This document shows, in pieces, positions 40,901-55,900 of a stretch of DNA of 64,000 bases. The notes beneath the pieces are model-generated. The model was not told the origin of the DNA. It saw only the letters and a program-made list of their open reading frames with translations, and did no database searches. The translations under genes were made by a program, and so were the position numbers. Origin of the DNA: Euptelea pleiosperma (Eukaryota > Streptophyta > Magnoliopsida > Ranunculales > Eupteleaceae); the NCBI GenBank assembly GCA_035048495.1, contig CM068542.1, positions 42,871,109-42,935,108 of the forward strand, given 5' to 3'. Every line of letters begins with the position of its first letter. Positions within the stretch are counted from its first letter, which is position 1.

Positions 40901-43900
40901 TCATGCTTGGGAACTTGATAGATCTCATCCAAGGATGGAATATTAATCATTGTCAAGTTCGGGGTTGCATTTTATGGAGGCTTCTTCTCATTGCCATTTG
41001 TTGGAGTGTTTGGAAAGAAAGAAATACCAGAATATTTGAAAACAAGTATGAATCTGAAGTTCGAGTTATCAAGAAGGTAGAATTGAAGTTGTTTTTGCAT
41101 TCGATCATTAAGGAGTTTGTAGGAGCAACCTATGCTGCCTTTTTTTTTTTTTCAAATTGGGAGTCCTTTGTCCATGGAGAATTCTTGAAGGGGTGATTTT
41201 GTGATTTTGGCTGCTTCACTCTTATGGAGGGCCCTTTCTCTCTTTTGTACCTTGTTTCTATATATTTTGAAGGGGGTTCTTCCCTCTTTAACAGATACAC
41301 CTTTACTTAAAAAAAAAGAAACAAGTTGAATTGTAGTAGTTCTTAAAAATTAAATTTTCACGCTCATTGTTATGTTATTTGAGGTTTATTCATAACTTTA
41401 TCAGTTTCTCTTGTTGCTATAAGTATGAACATTCAATCATTCATCGTTTTCCTTTTTATCTTTTTAAAATGAAGTAGAAGTTTTGAATTTTTTGGGTGAA
41501 TGTAGTGATTCTGATAACTGTATTGATACTTACAGCCCCACGAAATTAAAGCATTCATTGACAAGGTGATCGAAAGCCCATTACATGTTATAGCAATACC
41601 TCTTTCGTGTTTTCATTGGGAGTACAATAAGGTAGTGACGTTTTACAGTTTACTTCTATTTTACCTGTCATATTCTTTAGCTTTTTATTCTTTCTCACTT
41701 ATGTTCTTCTTGGTTTCAGGGAAATTTTCATCATTGGAGACCACTGTTTCTACATTTTGATACATACTTCAAGACTTATCTCTCTTGTAGGAAAGATCTT
41801 ACCTTATCTGATAGTATTTCAGATGATGGTCTGTTCCCAAAGCATGCGGTCCTGCAAATTTTAAGAGTGATGAAAACAATTTTAGAGAATTGCCACAACA
41901 AGAGATCATTTAATGGATTAGAGGTAAGCTGGAGATCCTAGGATTATTAACTTTTCTACTATTTCAAGAAGTTCAATGTGAGATTAACAACCTGCATTTG
42001 CCCATTCTGTTTTGGAGTTTTGCGTCTAACCTTTCAAGTGCTGTTACAAGGATCTGCAAATATTTTTTGTCTGATTTCTCTCTTTTTTTTTCATTTTTTT
42101 AATCAGCATTTCAAGCTCCTACTCACATCAACGGATCCCGAGATTCTCATAGCCACATTAGAGACACTTTCTGCCTTAGTGAAAATAAATCCCTCCAAGC
42201 TACATGTGAGTGGGAAGTTGATTGGTTGTGGCTCAATAAACAGCTGTCTCCTGTCTCTAGTGCAAGGATGGGGAAGTAAGGAAGAAGGCTTGGGTTTATA
42301 TTCTTGTGTCATGGGCAATGAGAGAATCCTAGAGGAAGGGCTGTCTTTGTTCCCACCTGATGCAGAGGAAGAATATCACAAGTCTCAATATCGATTAGGT
42401 TCAACCCTTTATTTTGACTTTCGGCCCCAGAGCACTGGGAAGACCTGTGATGTGGCAAAATCTCCCAACTTGCGTGTTATACAGATCCCAGATCTGCATC
42501 TGCGGAAGGAGGATGATTTATTACTTCTGAAACAGTGTGTTGAGCAATACAATGTGCCTCAAGAGCACAGGTTCTCATTGCTGACCAGAATTAGATATGC
42601 TCGTGCTTTTCGTTCCCCCAGAACCTGCAGGCTGTACAGCAGGATTTGCCTTCTCTCATTTGTTGTGCTTGTTCAATCTAATGACGCTCATGCCGAACTT
42701 GTCTCTTTTTTCGCAAATGAGCCAGAGTATACCAATGAGTTAATAAGGATTGTGCAGTCTGAAGAAGCTGTTCCTGGAACCATTAGAACACTTGCAATGC
42801 TTGCATTGGGTGCACAATTAGCTGCGTATTCATCATCTCATGAGCGGGCACGCATATTTAGTGGTTCAAGCATCATTTCTGGAGGGGGGAACCGTATGGT
42901 TCTCCTGAATGTACTTCAGAAGGTGGTCTTGTCATTGAATAATTCCAGTGATCCATCTTCTCTTTCCTTTGTTGAAGCACTTCTACAGTTCTACCTGCTC
43001 CACGTTATCTCTTCTTCAGGTTCTGGGAATGCTATGAGAGGGTCAGGAATGGTTCCCCCACTCTTACCTCTACTACAGGATGTCAATTATACTCATATGC
43101 ATCTCCTCTGTTTTGCTGTAAAAACTCTACAAAAGCTCATGGATTACAGTAATGCGGCCGTGTCCCTGTTCAAAGACCTGGGGGGAGTAGACCTTTTGGT
43201 TCAGAGGTTACAGATCGAAGTTCATAGAGTTATTGATGTGGCTAGTACAAGCAACAGTTCGACGATCATTGCTGAGTTACCGAGATCTGATGATGATCTT
43301 TTGTACTCACAGAAGTGGCTCATCAAGGCTATATTGAAAGCACTTGGGTCTGCTAGTTATGCCCCCGCAAATTCTCCAAGCTCTCAAAACTCACACGATA
43401 ATTCCTTACCTAGCTCTCTGTCTCTGATATTTCACAATGTAGAGAGATTTGGAGGTGACATCTATTTCTCAGCAGTGACTGTTATGAGTGAAATTATCCA
43501 CAAGGACCCAACTTGTTTTTCTGCTTTGCATGAACTGGGTCTTCCTGATGCCTTCATATCTTCAGTGGTAGGTGGAATACTTCCTTCTTCAAAAGCTCTT
43601 ACATGTGTTCCTAGTGGTCTTGGTGCCATCTGTCTTAATGCTAAAGGCTTAGAGGCAGTTAAGGAAAGTATGGCGCTGCGATTCCTTCTGGATATCTTCA
43701 CCACCAGGAAATATGTGGTAGCAATAAATGAAGGTGTTGTCCGATTGGCAAATGCTGTAGAGGAGCTTTTGCGTCATGTATCTTCACTGAGAGGTACTGG
43801 TGTTGATATAATCATTGAAATTATTGATAAACTTGCTTCCCTAGGGGATGATACATGCACTGGGCCATCTGGGAAAGGGGACGGAAGTACTGCAATGGAA

Positions 43901-46900
43901 ATGGATTCTGAAGACCAAGAGCATGAAGGGCATGTCTGTTTGGTTAGTGCAATGGATTCAGCTTCTGACGGCATCAGTAATGAGCGGTTCATTCAATTTT
44001 GCATCTTTCATTCAATGGTACTGGTTCACAGAACAATGGAAAATTCTGAAACGTGTAGGCTATTTGTAGAGAAAAAGGGGATTGAAGCTTTGATGAGACT
44101 TCTATTGCGGTCTAGTATTGCGCAGTCCTCTGAAGGGATGTCTATTGCTTTGCATAGTGCTGTGGTTTTTAAGGGTTTTGCTCAGCATCACTCTGCTCCA
44201 CTGGCCCATGCTTTTTGTTCTTCTCTCAAGGACCATTTGAATAAAGTTTTAACCGGATTTAATTCGGCTTCAGGTTCATTTTTGCTGGCTCCCAGGACCA
44301 CACCAGATAGTAGGATCTTTTCGTCACTCTTTATTGTAGAGTTCCTTCTATTTCTTGCCGCCTCTAAAGATAGCCGTTGGGTGACTGCATTACTTACTGA
44401 ATTTGGAAATGGAAGTAAGGATGTCCTGGAAGACATTGGACGTGTCCACCGGGAAGTTCTGTGGCAGATTGCTCTCCTTGAAGATGCCAAGCTTGGGATG
44501 GAGGATGGCAGTTCTGGTTCTACTATTGAGTCACAGAAATTGGACATGAACACAAATGAAACTGAAGAGCAAAGATTCAACTCTCTTAGTCAGTTTCTCG
44601 ATCCATTACTGAGACGAAGGATATCAGGATGGAGTGTCGAATCTCAGTTTCTCGACCTTATAAGTCTGTACCGTGATCTTGGTCGTGCCACTGGGGTTCA
44701 GCAGAGACTGGGTAATAGTCCGTCAGACCTGCGGCTTGGATCCAGTAACGAATTGCATCTCTCTGGTTCTTCGGATGCTGCTGGGGCTATTGGCAAACTG
44801 GAAGGTGACAAGCAGAGATCATATTATTCATCCTGCTGTGACTTGACGAGGTCACTTTCTTTTCACATCAGTCATCTGTTTCTGGAGCTGGGAAAAGTTA
44901 TGTTGCTGCCTTCTCGTCGACGGGATGATTCTTTAAATGTGTCCCCTTCTTCAAAATCTGTTGTTTCTACTTTTGCCTCCATTGCATTGGACCACTTGAA
45001 ATTTGGGGGGCATGTGGATCCTTGCAGATCAGAGGCATCCATTTCGACAAAGTGCCGCTACTTCGGGAAGGTTATTGACTTCATTGATGGAATTCTACTG
45101 GAGAGACCAGATTCTTGCAATCCTATTCTGGTGAACTGTTTTTATGGCCATGGAGTTGTTCAGGCAGTCCTTACCACGTTTGAAGCTACTAGTCAATTGC
45201 TTTTTGCGGTTAATATGGGCCCTGCTTCTCCTATGGAGACAGATGATGGGAATTCAAAGCACAATGATAAGGAAGAAACGGATCATTCATGGATATATGG
45301 TTCCTTGGCTAGCTATGGTACACTTATGGACCACCTAGTGACATCATCTTTTGTTTTATCTCCCTTTACAAAGCATTTGCTTGGACAACCTCTCACAAAT
45401 GAAAATGTTCCTTTTCCGCGAGATGCTGAGACATTTGTAAAAGTCCTCCAGTCCATGATACTGAAGGTGGTGCTTCCTATTTGGACTCATCCTCAGTTTA
45501 CTGATTGTAGTTACGAGTTCATCACAACGATTATTTCTATCATGCGCCACATTTATTCTGGAGTTGAAGTGAAAAATGTTAATAGCGACACCGGATCTCG
45601 TATAGCGGGTCCACCTCCAAATGAATCTGCTATTTCAATGATTGTGGAGATGGGCTTTTCCAGGTCTAGGGCAGAAGAAGCTCTGAGGCAGATTGGGACA
45701 AATAGTGTGGAGATGGCAATGGAGTGGTTGTTCTCACATCCAGAGGAAGCCCAAGAAGACGATGAACTTGCTTGTGCTCTTGCCATGTCCTTAGGGAACT
45801 GTGGGACATCCACAAAGGAAGATGTTGTTGCAAATGCGAGTAATCTGTATCAGGATGAAGAGAGAGTCCAGCTTCCTCCTGTTGATGAGTTGTTATCAAC
45901 ATGTACCTGGCTTCTACAGATGAAGGAACCTTTAGCTTTTCCAGTTCGGGACCTTCTTGTGATGATATGCTCCCAAAATGATGGTCAATACAGGTCTAAA
46001 GTAATTTCTTTTTTCATCGATCAAGTGAAGCTTTGCAGTTTGATTTCTGACAGCGGAAACAGTACTGTGCTGTCAGCTCTTTTTCATGTTCTGGCACTGG
46101 TTCTTCATGAAGATGCAGTGGCACGAGAAGTTGCCTCCAGAAATGGTCTGGTAAAGATTGCTTCAGATTTGATTTCTCAATGGAACCCTAGTTCACATGA
46201 TGGGGAGAAACTCCAAGTCCCAAAGTGGGTGACAGCAGCTTTTCTTGCGATTGATTGTCTATTGCAGGTGACTCCAAAATTAGATTCTAAGATTTCAGAG
46301 CAGTTGAAAAAGAATGATGTTAATAGCCACCAGACTTCTGTTGTTATTGATGAAGGCAAGGCGCACAATTTGCAATCTGCATTGGAATCAACTCCATGTT
46401 ATATAGATGTAGATGAGCAGAAAAGAATTATTGAGATTGTATGCAGATGTATCAGGAACCAGCTTCCTTCTGAAATGATGCATGTTGTTCTTCAGCTATG
46501 TGCTACGCTTACCAGAACTCATTCTGTTACTATGAGTTTTCTTGATGCCGGAGGTTTGATTTCACTTCTTTCTTTACCAACAAGTAGCCTTTTTTCTGGT
46601 TTTGACAACATTGCTGCTACAATAGTTCGTCATATTCTCGAAGATCCTCAGACTCTTCAGCAAGCGATGGAATCTGAGATACGACACAACCTAGTGGCTG
46701 CCACAACTAGGCATTCCAATGGAAGGCTCACTCCACGCAATTTTCTTCTTAATTTGGCTTCTGTCATTTCTAGGGATCCTGTGGTCTTTATGCGAGCTGT
46801 TCAATCTGTGTGTCAAATTGAGATGGTGGGTGAAAGGCCATACATTGTCCTATTGAAAGATCGCAAAAAAGAAAAGTGCAAGGAGAAAGAGAAAGGGAAA

Positions 46901-49900
46901 GCATCAGAGAAAGACAAGCAACAAAATGCTGATGGGAAGATCGTTTCAGGTGATGTGAGTTCAATGGCTACTGGGAATGGGCATGGCAAGCTTATGGATT
47001 CAGATCCCAAGAATGTCAAAATTCATCGTAAATCTCCTCGGAGTTTTATAAGTGTGATTGAGCTTCTCTTGGACTCTGTAATAACTTTTCTACCTTCCAC
47101 AAAGGAAGAAGGTATGCTAGACGAGGGCCTTTGTACCCCATCATCAGCAGATATGGATATTGATGACACTGCATGTAAGGGTAAAGGAAAATCCATTGCC
47201 ACAGTATCTGAAGAGAGCGAAACTAATAACCGGGAAGCTTCGTTATCTCTTGCGAAGTCTGTATTCATTCTAAAGCTGTTGACTGAGATACTCTTGATGT
47301 ATGCCTCATCTGTACATATTCTGCTTAGAAGAGATGCTGAAGTTGGTAGCTGTAGAGGCCCTCCTCAACGGGGTACTACTGGGAAATGTAGTGGTGGAAT
47401 ATTTCATCATATTCTTCACAAGCTTCTTCCATATTCTGGAAGCTTCAAGAAGGGAAAAAAAGTTGATGGCGACTGGAGGCAGAAATTAGCAACTAGAGCT
47501 AGCCAGTTCTTGGTCACGTCTTGCATTCGCTCTACGGAGTGTCGGAGAAGGGTTTTCACTGAGATCAATAATGTTTTCAATGACTTTGTTGATTCTTCTG
47601 ATGGTTTCAGGCCACCGGACTGCAGTATCCATGCATTTATTGACCTGCTCAATGATACCCTAGCTGCTCGCTCACCTACAGGGTCATATATTTCAGCTGA
47701 AGCTTCAACAACTTTTATAGATGCTGGACTGGTTCGATCGTTAACTCGAACTCTCCAAGTTCTGGACCTGGATCATGCTGATTCACCTAAAGTTGTTACT
47801 GGGCTTGTCAAGGCTCTGGAATTGGTAACTAAGGAACATGTCCATTCTGCTGATCCTAGTCCAGGGAAGGATGAGAACTCAGTGAAGCCTTCTGATCAGA
47901 ATCAACCAGGAAGAACAGATAATGGCGGTGATGGATTCCTGTCCTTGGAAACCACATCCCAGCCTGATCATAATGAAGTAGCAGCTGATCATATTGAGCC
48001 TTTTAATGCAGTGCAAGCCTCTGGCAGCTCAGAGTCGGTTACAGATGATATGGAGCACAACCGGGATCTTGATGGAGGTTTTCCTCCTGCTGGAACTGAA
48101 GATGACTTTATGCATGTAACTTCCGAGGAAACTGGCTTTGAAACTGTGGGTATGAGATTTGACATCCAACACAATGGGCAAGACAATCTTGTTGATGAGA
48201 TGTCTGGGGATGATGGAGATGAAGTTGATGAAGATGAAGATGAAGATGAGGATGATGAGGAACATCATGATCTGGAGGAAGACGAAGTTCATCACATGTC
48301 GCATCCTGACACTGATCAGGATGATCATGAGATTGATGAGGATGAGTTTGAAGAGGATGTATTGGAGGAGGAAGATGATGAAGATGATGATGATGGTGAA
48401 GATGGAGTTATACTCAGGCTGGAGGAAGGTGTCAATGGAATAAATGTTTTTGACCACATTGAGGTTTTCAGTAGAGAGAGTAGTTTTCCTAATGAGACTC
48501 TCCGTGTGATGCCTGTTGAAGTTTTTGGCTCGAGACGCCAAGGGCGTACAACATCCATTTACAATCTTTTAGGAAGAACTGGTGACCATGGCGCTCCTTC
48601 CCAACATCCAATCCTGATGGAACCTTCTTCCAGACTGCATCCATCCCCTTTCAGACAATCAGGTGCATTCCTTTGATGGATTAGCTTGTTATCTGCGATA
48701 TGATTTTTTATAGCCTGCTCATGTAATCTCTAGCAGTTAAATTGTAACATTTTCAGAAAATGCAGGTGATACGGTCCTCTCAGATAGAAATGTAGAAAAT
48801 GCTTCATCACGATTGGATGCTATCTTCCGGTCACTGAGGAATGGACGGCATGGACACCATTTCAATATGTGGGTTGATGATAGCCAGCAGCGTAGTGGAT
48901 CAAATGCACCTGCAATACCCCAAGGCCTTGAGGATTTGCTCGTTTCCCAATTGAGACGGCCAACCACAGATAAACCTTATGAACAAAATACAACTACAAT
49001 GGAAACTCAAGGTAAAGGGGAGGTCAGTCAGTTACGAGAATCAGAGGCAGGAGTAAGGGTTGAAACACCTCTAGTAAACAATGTAAACAATGAAAGCGTT
49101 TCTGTCCCACCACCTAGTTCTGTCGTGATTGAGGGAGCTGGCAGTGCTAACACTAGAACAGCAGCTAACGAATTTCTTCAAGGAACAGATGGATCAAGTA
49201 CACACACTCAAGCTGTTGACATGCAGTATGAATGCAACGATGCAGTTGTACGGGATGTTGAGGCAGTGAGCCAAGAGAGCAGTGGAAGTGGGGCAACTTT
49301 AGGGGAAAGCCTTCGTAGTCTTGAAGTGGAAATAGTAAGTGCTGATGGCCATGATGATGGGGTAGAAAGGCACGGTTCTACAGAGAGACTACCTTTGGGT
49401 GATCTGCAGCCATCTCGGGCAAGAAGAACGAATGTGTTGTCGGGAAATACAATGCCAATAAGCAGCAGAGATGCATCTCTTCAAAGTGTCAGTGAAGTTT
49501 CAGAAAATCCTGGGCTAGAAGCAGATCCGAGTGTTCCAGCTGAGGAGCAGCAAATCAACATGGCAGTTGATTCGGGAACAATTGATCCTGCATTTCTGGA
49601 GGCTCTTCCCGAGGAGTTGCGGGCTGAAGTTCTTTCCGTTCAACAGGGTCAAGTGGCACAGCCTTCAAATGCTCAACCTCAATCTGCAGGAGATATAGAT
49701 CCTGAATTCCTTGCAGCCCTTCCCCCAGATATTCGTGCAGAAGTTCTAGCCCAACAACAAGCTCAGAGACTGCATCAATCGCGGGAATTGGAAGGGCAAC
49801 CAGTTGAAATGGACACTGTTTCGATAATTGCTACATTTCCTTCAGATTTACGAGAAGAGGTAGCTTATTTGATCAGTGCATACTAACTTGTTTTTTAAAA

Positions 49901-52900
49901 TTATGTTTCTTCAACTTCATAGCTTAAAACTTTGCACTCTCAGGTGCTCTTAACGTCCTCTGATGCTATTTTGGCAAATCTAACACCTGCCCTTGTTGCG
50001 GAGGCAAATATGTTACGTGAAAGGTTTGCTCATCGTTATCACAGCCGCAGACTTTTTGGCATGTATCCTAGAAATCGGAGGGGTGAGTCTTCTAGACAGG
50101 GTGAAGCTATTGGATCCAGCCTGGACAGAGCTGGTGGTACCATTGCATCACGCAGATCTGTGGGTGGTAAGCCAGTTGAAGCTGATGGGGCTCCTCTAGT
50201 TGACACCGAAGCTCTGAAAGCAATGATTCGGTTGCTTCGTGTAGTTCAGGTATTCATTTGGTGAAACTGCCTTAATAGTATATGCATGCTCTCCTATATG
50301 ATCAGCATATTGACGTAGAAACCTTTGCAGCCACTTTATAAAGGTCAGTTACAGAGGCTTCTCCTGAATCTATGTGCTCACCATGAAACCAGAACTGCTT
50401 TGGTGCAAATTATGATGGACATGCTGATGCTTGATACACGGAAACCTGTCAATCGTGCAAGCGATGGTGCAGAGCCATCATATCGGCTGTATGCTTGCCA
50501 GAGTTGCGTTATGTATTCTCGCCCTCAGTTTTTGGATGGTGAGGCTTACTTTGGTCTTCTGGGTTGTTTTCAGATATCTAATGAGATGTTTTGGAGTGTC
50601 TTGGAGGGTTCATAATTGTTGATTCCTTTTAAGCACTATATTAAGTTCTTATACTTATGTTTAATGTTGCTTATTAACAATTCATACCCAGTTCATATTA
50701 AATGTGCGCATACACAAGAAAGAGCAAGCAAAATAATTTATGATTATTTCTTATATGATTTACGAGATGCAAATTATTTGAGTTTTAGCAGAACTTTTTT
50801 GCGGATAAAATTTGGAATAATTTCAGCATGGGCGATTATCAATGTTTAGTCATTTAGCCATAGTATCTAAGGTATTTACTATATGTTGTCGGTTTCTTTA
50901 CAGGAGTCCCTCCCTTGGTGTCGCGGCGTATTCTCGAAACTCTGACCCACTTGGCCCGTAATCATCCCTATGTGGCTAAGCTTTTGCTTCAGCTTGAGCT
51001 GACACGACCACCTGTACAAGGGTTGCAGAGTTCTAATCAGGCACATGGCAAAGCTGTGATGGTTATTGAAGAGGATGATGTAGAATGCAAGCAGCATCAT
51101 ACAGGAGATTCTTCCATTGTCTTGCTTTTGAGTCTGTTGAATCAGCCACTCTATTTGAGGAGTATAGCACATCTTGAACAGGTATTGTTTCTCTCAATAT
51201 GTTATATAGGTTGCTTTATGGAATTTCTCTGAAATACTAATTCCTTTTCCTTTTGTGCTTCAGTTGCTAAATCTATTGGAAGTCATTATTGATAATGCAG
51301 AAAGCAATTCCATCTTATCTAGTAAGTCTGGGGCATCTTGTACTGAGCAACCATCTGGCTCTCAGAGTGCCAATCCAGATGCTGAGATAAATTCTGACAC
51401 CGGTGGTTCTTCTTCTGGTGATGTTAAATCATCCAAGACTGATGAAGGCTCCAAACTCTCAACTTCTGGTGCAAATGGCGAACGGAATACTCATGCTGTA
51501 CTGCTCAGCCTACCACAAGCAGAACTTCGACTTTTATGCTCCTTGCTTGCTCGGGAAGGGTAAGATGGACCATTTTTTGTTTCTATTGCCTATACTTTTG
51601 CATGCTGTCTCAATATGCTTTGTTGGTCATTCTGGGTAGAGTATCATTTTTTAATTTATCGATGATCTTAAATAGCAGGACTGGATTTGTCTTTGCTCAA
51701 TTTATGCTTGTTTTGTTCTGTTTTCATATGCTATTGTAATGCTTACATGAGCTCAACAAGATAAAAGTGTTATAGTGGCATGTCAATATGATGGTTTGCA
51801 ATGGTATGTGTATTTTTTTATGGTATATTTTCATAATTATTTTTTAATGTCTGTGCTGAATCCTATGTTTATTGTATTTTTTAAAATTATTATTGAATAT
51901 GCAATTCTCATTTTTGTAATTTATAATCTTTGAATATGCGACTGATTTTATGTGGATGGAATAGGTCATCTGCACTGAATGATGGAAGTATTCAATTTTT
52001 TATTGTGCAGTAACACTTCTACTTTGTGGTAACTCAGTAAAATGTCTGTGAAAAATATGTTCTTTGCCTCAGACCCCTACACTTCTTCTGCATACTGTTA
52101 ACCGAAAACAAAATAGAAAGAGAATTTTACAGAATTTGCTTCAGTTCTAAATCTCTCGCTTAAATGTTGTTGTAATCCTTTACAGATCTTCCAAACTATG
52201 GGACTAAGGGTGATCGAAATGAAGTCTTGGCTCTTGTATAAACCTCCTGTTCAACTTGAATAAATAAAGGATGCTTGTTAGACTTATAAAATCCATAAAA
52301 AACTACCTAAGTTATTGGGTATTTGTTCAAGTGTCACGAGGGTGAACACATGGATGAAAACCGTCAAATTACTAGTTCAGTTTGGATCTGACTTCTCAAG
52401 CTGTTCCCCTGAATCAGGAAATAGAACTGAAAAGTCGTGGTATCATCCTAAAACATTTGTCTGCTCCCACTGCCATCATTTGTATACGCCTCTTCCACTT
52501 GTCCAGCATTGTTTGCTTTAGCTGACCCATTCACTGTAAAGTGAAAGGAGCTTCATCTATGCTACATAAGAATGCCTATCTGGCCGGGAAAGGTTGGATA
52601 TCGGGATCCCTTTCTGAAAACTGGTCCTTTGAATGTGTACTACAAGTTGCAATCATAAAGAGGAAACGTCTCGCAGCTCAACAATAGCGATAATTTTATA
52701 GTCCAGATGCAGGGGAGGGCTAGCAGTAGCCAGTCAGATGTTGGGAACGTGTGAAAACATTCTGAAAGTCTCGTTTGTTCTCATCCATGTCCTAGATACC
52801 CTCATTGGATGATAGACACTAAATAAATACTCCTGCATCCCCAGGAAATTCTTGAGTCTGCTTATCACACTATCCCATTTTGTTGCCACTAGTAGGGGAT

Positions 52901-55900
52901 TATGCAATAAGCCACCATTATTGAATTTTCATGATTGCCAACTTCAATCTATTTTAGAACAGTGTTTAAAAATCCCACCTCGACTATGCAAGCACATACA
53001 TGGGCCAAAGATATAAAAATTGTTTTTATTTTTCTCTTTTCTTTCCCCAAACTACCCCACCCATTTATCTTCTATGCCAAAAATGACCTTAACGGAGATG
53101 ATTCAAATATGACATACATGACGGTGTAGGTAGATTCAGCTTGAAGTATTTCGAAGTGACTACATTTCTTTAGTAGAGAAACAAAAAAGGCTAGAGCGTC
53201 AAACCTTAAAACGTTTTAGCTATATTTGAGAAGGATAGAGATTGAAATCAACGGATCCTCAAATAAGTCATCAACCTGCCATGAATGTCATTATGTTTGC
53301 TAAAAATAAACCTTGTTTACTTGTTGGGTCGATCAATCGAGGGACAATGCCACATGAGCAGTATATATTGCTGAATTTGACGTTGATAAATGCAAATTAT
53401 GATACATGAACAACTATAGAACAAGTAATAAGGCCTTGAAATGATAAAATAAGAATTTCGCTTCACGGACATCACATAATAATTACTCCAATGTTTAAAA
53501 ATCCCACCTTGAGGTGATCTATAAGATGAATCATAAAAATGAGAGCTCTAACTTCTTTCATTCTTTATTTTTGTAGTTGATTCTTTATTTTATGTTTTTA
53601 TGGATTTTTAAAGTATTTTCTTTAAAAAAATGAGGCTTATGCCTCGCCTCGTGGAAGCAAAAAGCCTTATATACACCTAAGGCTTTTTAAAACATTGTCC
53701 TAGAAACATTGAGCAAATTGCAGCTTCATGTACCAAACATTTACTGAAGATTCCTAGTCTCCTGCACCCAGAATTGGACTACCTCCAGACCCAATTATAC
53801 ACTACTCACCCATGTGATAGAACCATACATCAAACACCTGCCAAGTTGGAATGCTTTTCTGGCCTCTTCTGCCATTTTTCTTCCTTTCTATCAATGCTGA
53901 ATGGGATTGCATTTAACAAAAAGGATATTCACAAGAAATGAGAACAGGAGGCCCTATTAAAGCTGAAAAGCATTGAGGCACAACTTCTTAATGCTGCATT
54001 GTCTGATGTTGCTATCTAATAAATCATGGCTCATTCAATTGAATAAGGATCTGGAATTCATATTCTGCTGTTGTTCCTTCTATCATTTCCAGATAGAATA
54101 TCTTACCAGAACTCCACTGTCTATGCTTTCTTAGGTTCGCAAAATTGTTTGAGCCTTCTGATTATAATGTAGATGTTATTTTTTGTTTTACCTTGAGTTT
54201 CCTTGTGTGCTTTTTATGCTTGGTTTAACATATTTTTTTCTCCCAGCTTGTCAGATAATGCATATGTTCTTGTGGCTGAGGTATTGAAGTTGTTGGTGGC
54301 TATTGCTCCAAATCACTGCCATCTGTTTATTACCGAGCTAGCAGATTCTGTAAAAAAATTGACTAGATCTGCCATGGATGAGTTGCACATATTTGGGGAA
54401 GCAGAAAAAGCACTCCTCGGTACTTCTCCTGATGGGACTACAATCCTGAGGGTTCTGCAGGCATTAAGCTCTCTCGTTGCCTCACTACATGACAAAGAGA
54501 GGGATCCTCAACTTTTCCCTGAAAGGGAGCATAACGATGCTCTTTCTCAGGTATGGGACATAAATGCTACTTTGGAGCCCTTGTGGCTGGACCTCAGCAC
54601 TTGCATAAGCAAAATAGAGAGCTACTCAGATTCCACACCTGATTTGTCCACTGCATCTAGAACCTTCACATCCACAACAGCTGGTGCAATTCCTCCACTT
54701 CAGGCGGGTACCCAGAACATCTTGCCGTACGTAGAATCTTTCTTTGTAACTTGCGAGAAGTTACATCCTGCGCAATCAAGCACAGGTCATGACTTCTGCA
54801 TTGCTGCAACTTCTGATGTTGAAGAAGCCAGCACTTCTGCTGGCCAACAGAAGACTTCAGGGTCCACTGTGAAAGTTGATGAAAAGCATGTTGCTTTTGT
54901 GAAGTTCTCGGAAAAGCATAGGAAGCTGTTAAATGCTTTTATACGGCAAAACCCCGGGTTGCTTGAGAAGTCATTCTCTCTAATGCTGAAGGTCCCACGT
55001 TTTATTGATTTCGATAACAAACGTGCTCACTTCCGATTGAAAATAAAGCATCACTATGATCATCATCACAGTCCTTTGAGAATTTCAGTGAGAAGAGCTT
55101 ACATTCTTGAAGATTCGTATAACCAACTGCGCATGCGGTCGACTCAAGATCTGAAGGGGAGGTTAAGTGTTCACTTCCAAGGGGAGGAAGGTATTGATGC
55201 TGGTGGACTTACAAGGGAATGGTATCAGTTGTTGTCCAGGGTTATTTTTGACAAGGGAGCACTACTTTTTACAACGGTGGGAAATGAATCAACATTTCAG
55301 CCAAATCCCAACTCCGTTTACCAAGTGGAACATCTCTCTTACTTCAAGTTTGTCGGGCGAGTGGTGCGTGCTTTTCTCTATTGCTCTCATTGGGTTGCAG
55401 TGTTTGATGACGTTCTTCTAATTTATTTCTTCTTTCATTTACAGGTTGGGAAAGCATTGTTTGATGGGCAGCTTCTTGATGTACACTTCACTCGATCTTT
55501 CTACAAGCATATCTTAGGGGTTAAAGTCACTTACCATGACATCGAGGCTATCGATCCTGATTACTATAAAAATCTAAAGTGGATGCTTGAGGTATGCTGC
55601 ATGTATTTCATTTTATGAGTAATTCTTGTTTGTCTTGATCTCTTTATTGCTATTTTTGGTATGACTAACCAGTTTTTAAAAGCGCGAGGCATGTATGAGG
55701 TGGTCTGCCTTTGTGAGGTGAGGTGTAAGCCTCAATTTTTTTTCCCCATAATGCTCAAAAATTTCATAAAAAAAATTTAGAAAAACTGAATCGACTATAA
55801 AAAGTAAATAAAATTGTTACAAGAAGAAGGAGAAAATGCTTTTTTACAAGTTCTTACCTTAAAATTCAAGTAATCCTTTACTTAGTTGTGTGTGTTCAAA

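Noticed and set aside
48029..48541. 170-aa minus-strand open frame
   Set aside because: It is the antisense of the acidic GAT/GAA codon repeat of the UPL exon; composition is Ile/Phe-rich low complexity with no family match.
55320..55618. Reading the HECT region straight through 55364-55444 as exon
   Set aside because: The frame is open, but the inserted residues are absent from the conserved GRVVGKALF motif and the ends are good splice sites; kept as an intron with possible retention.
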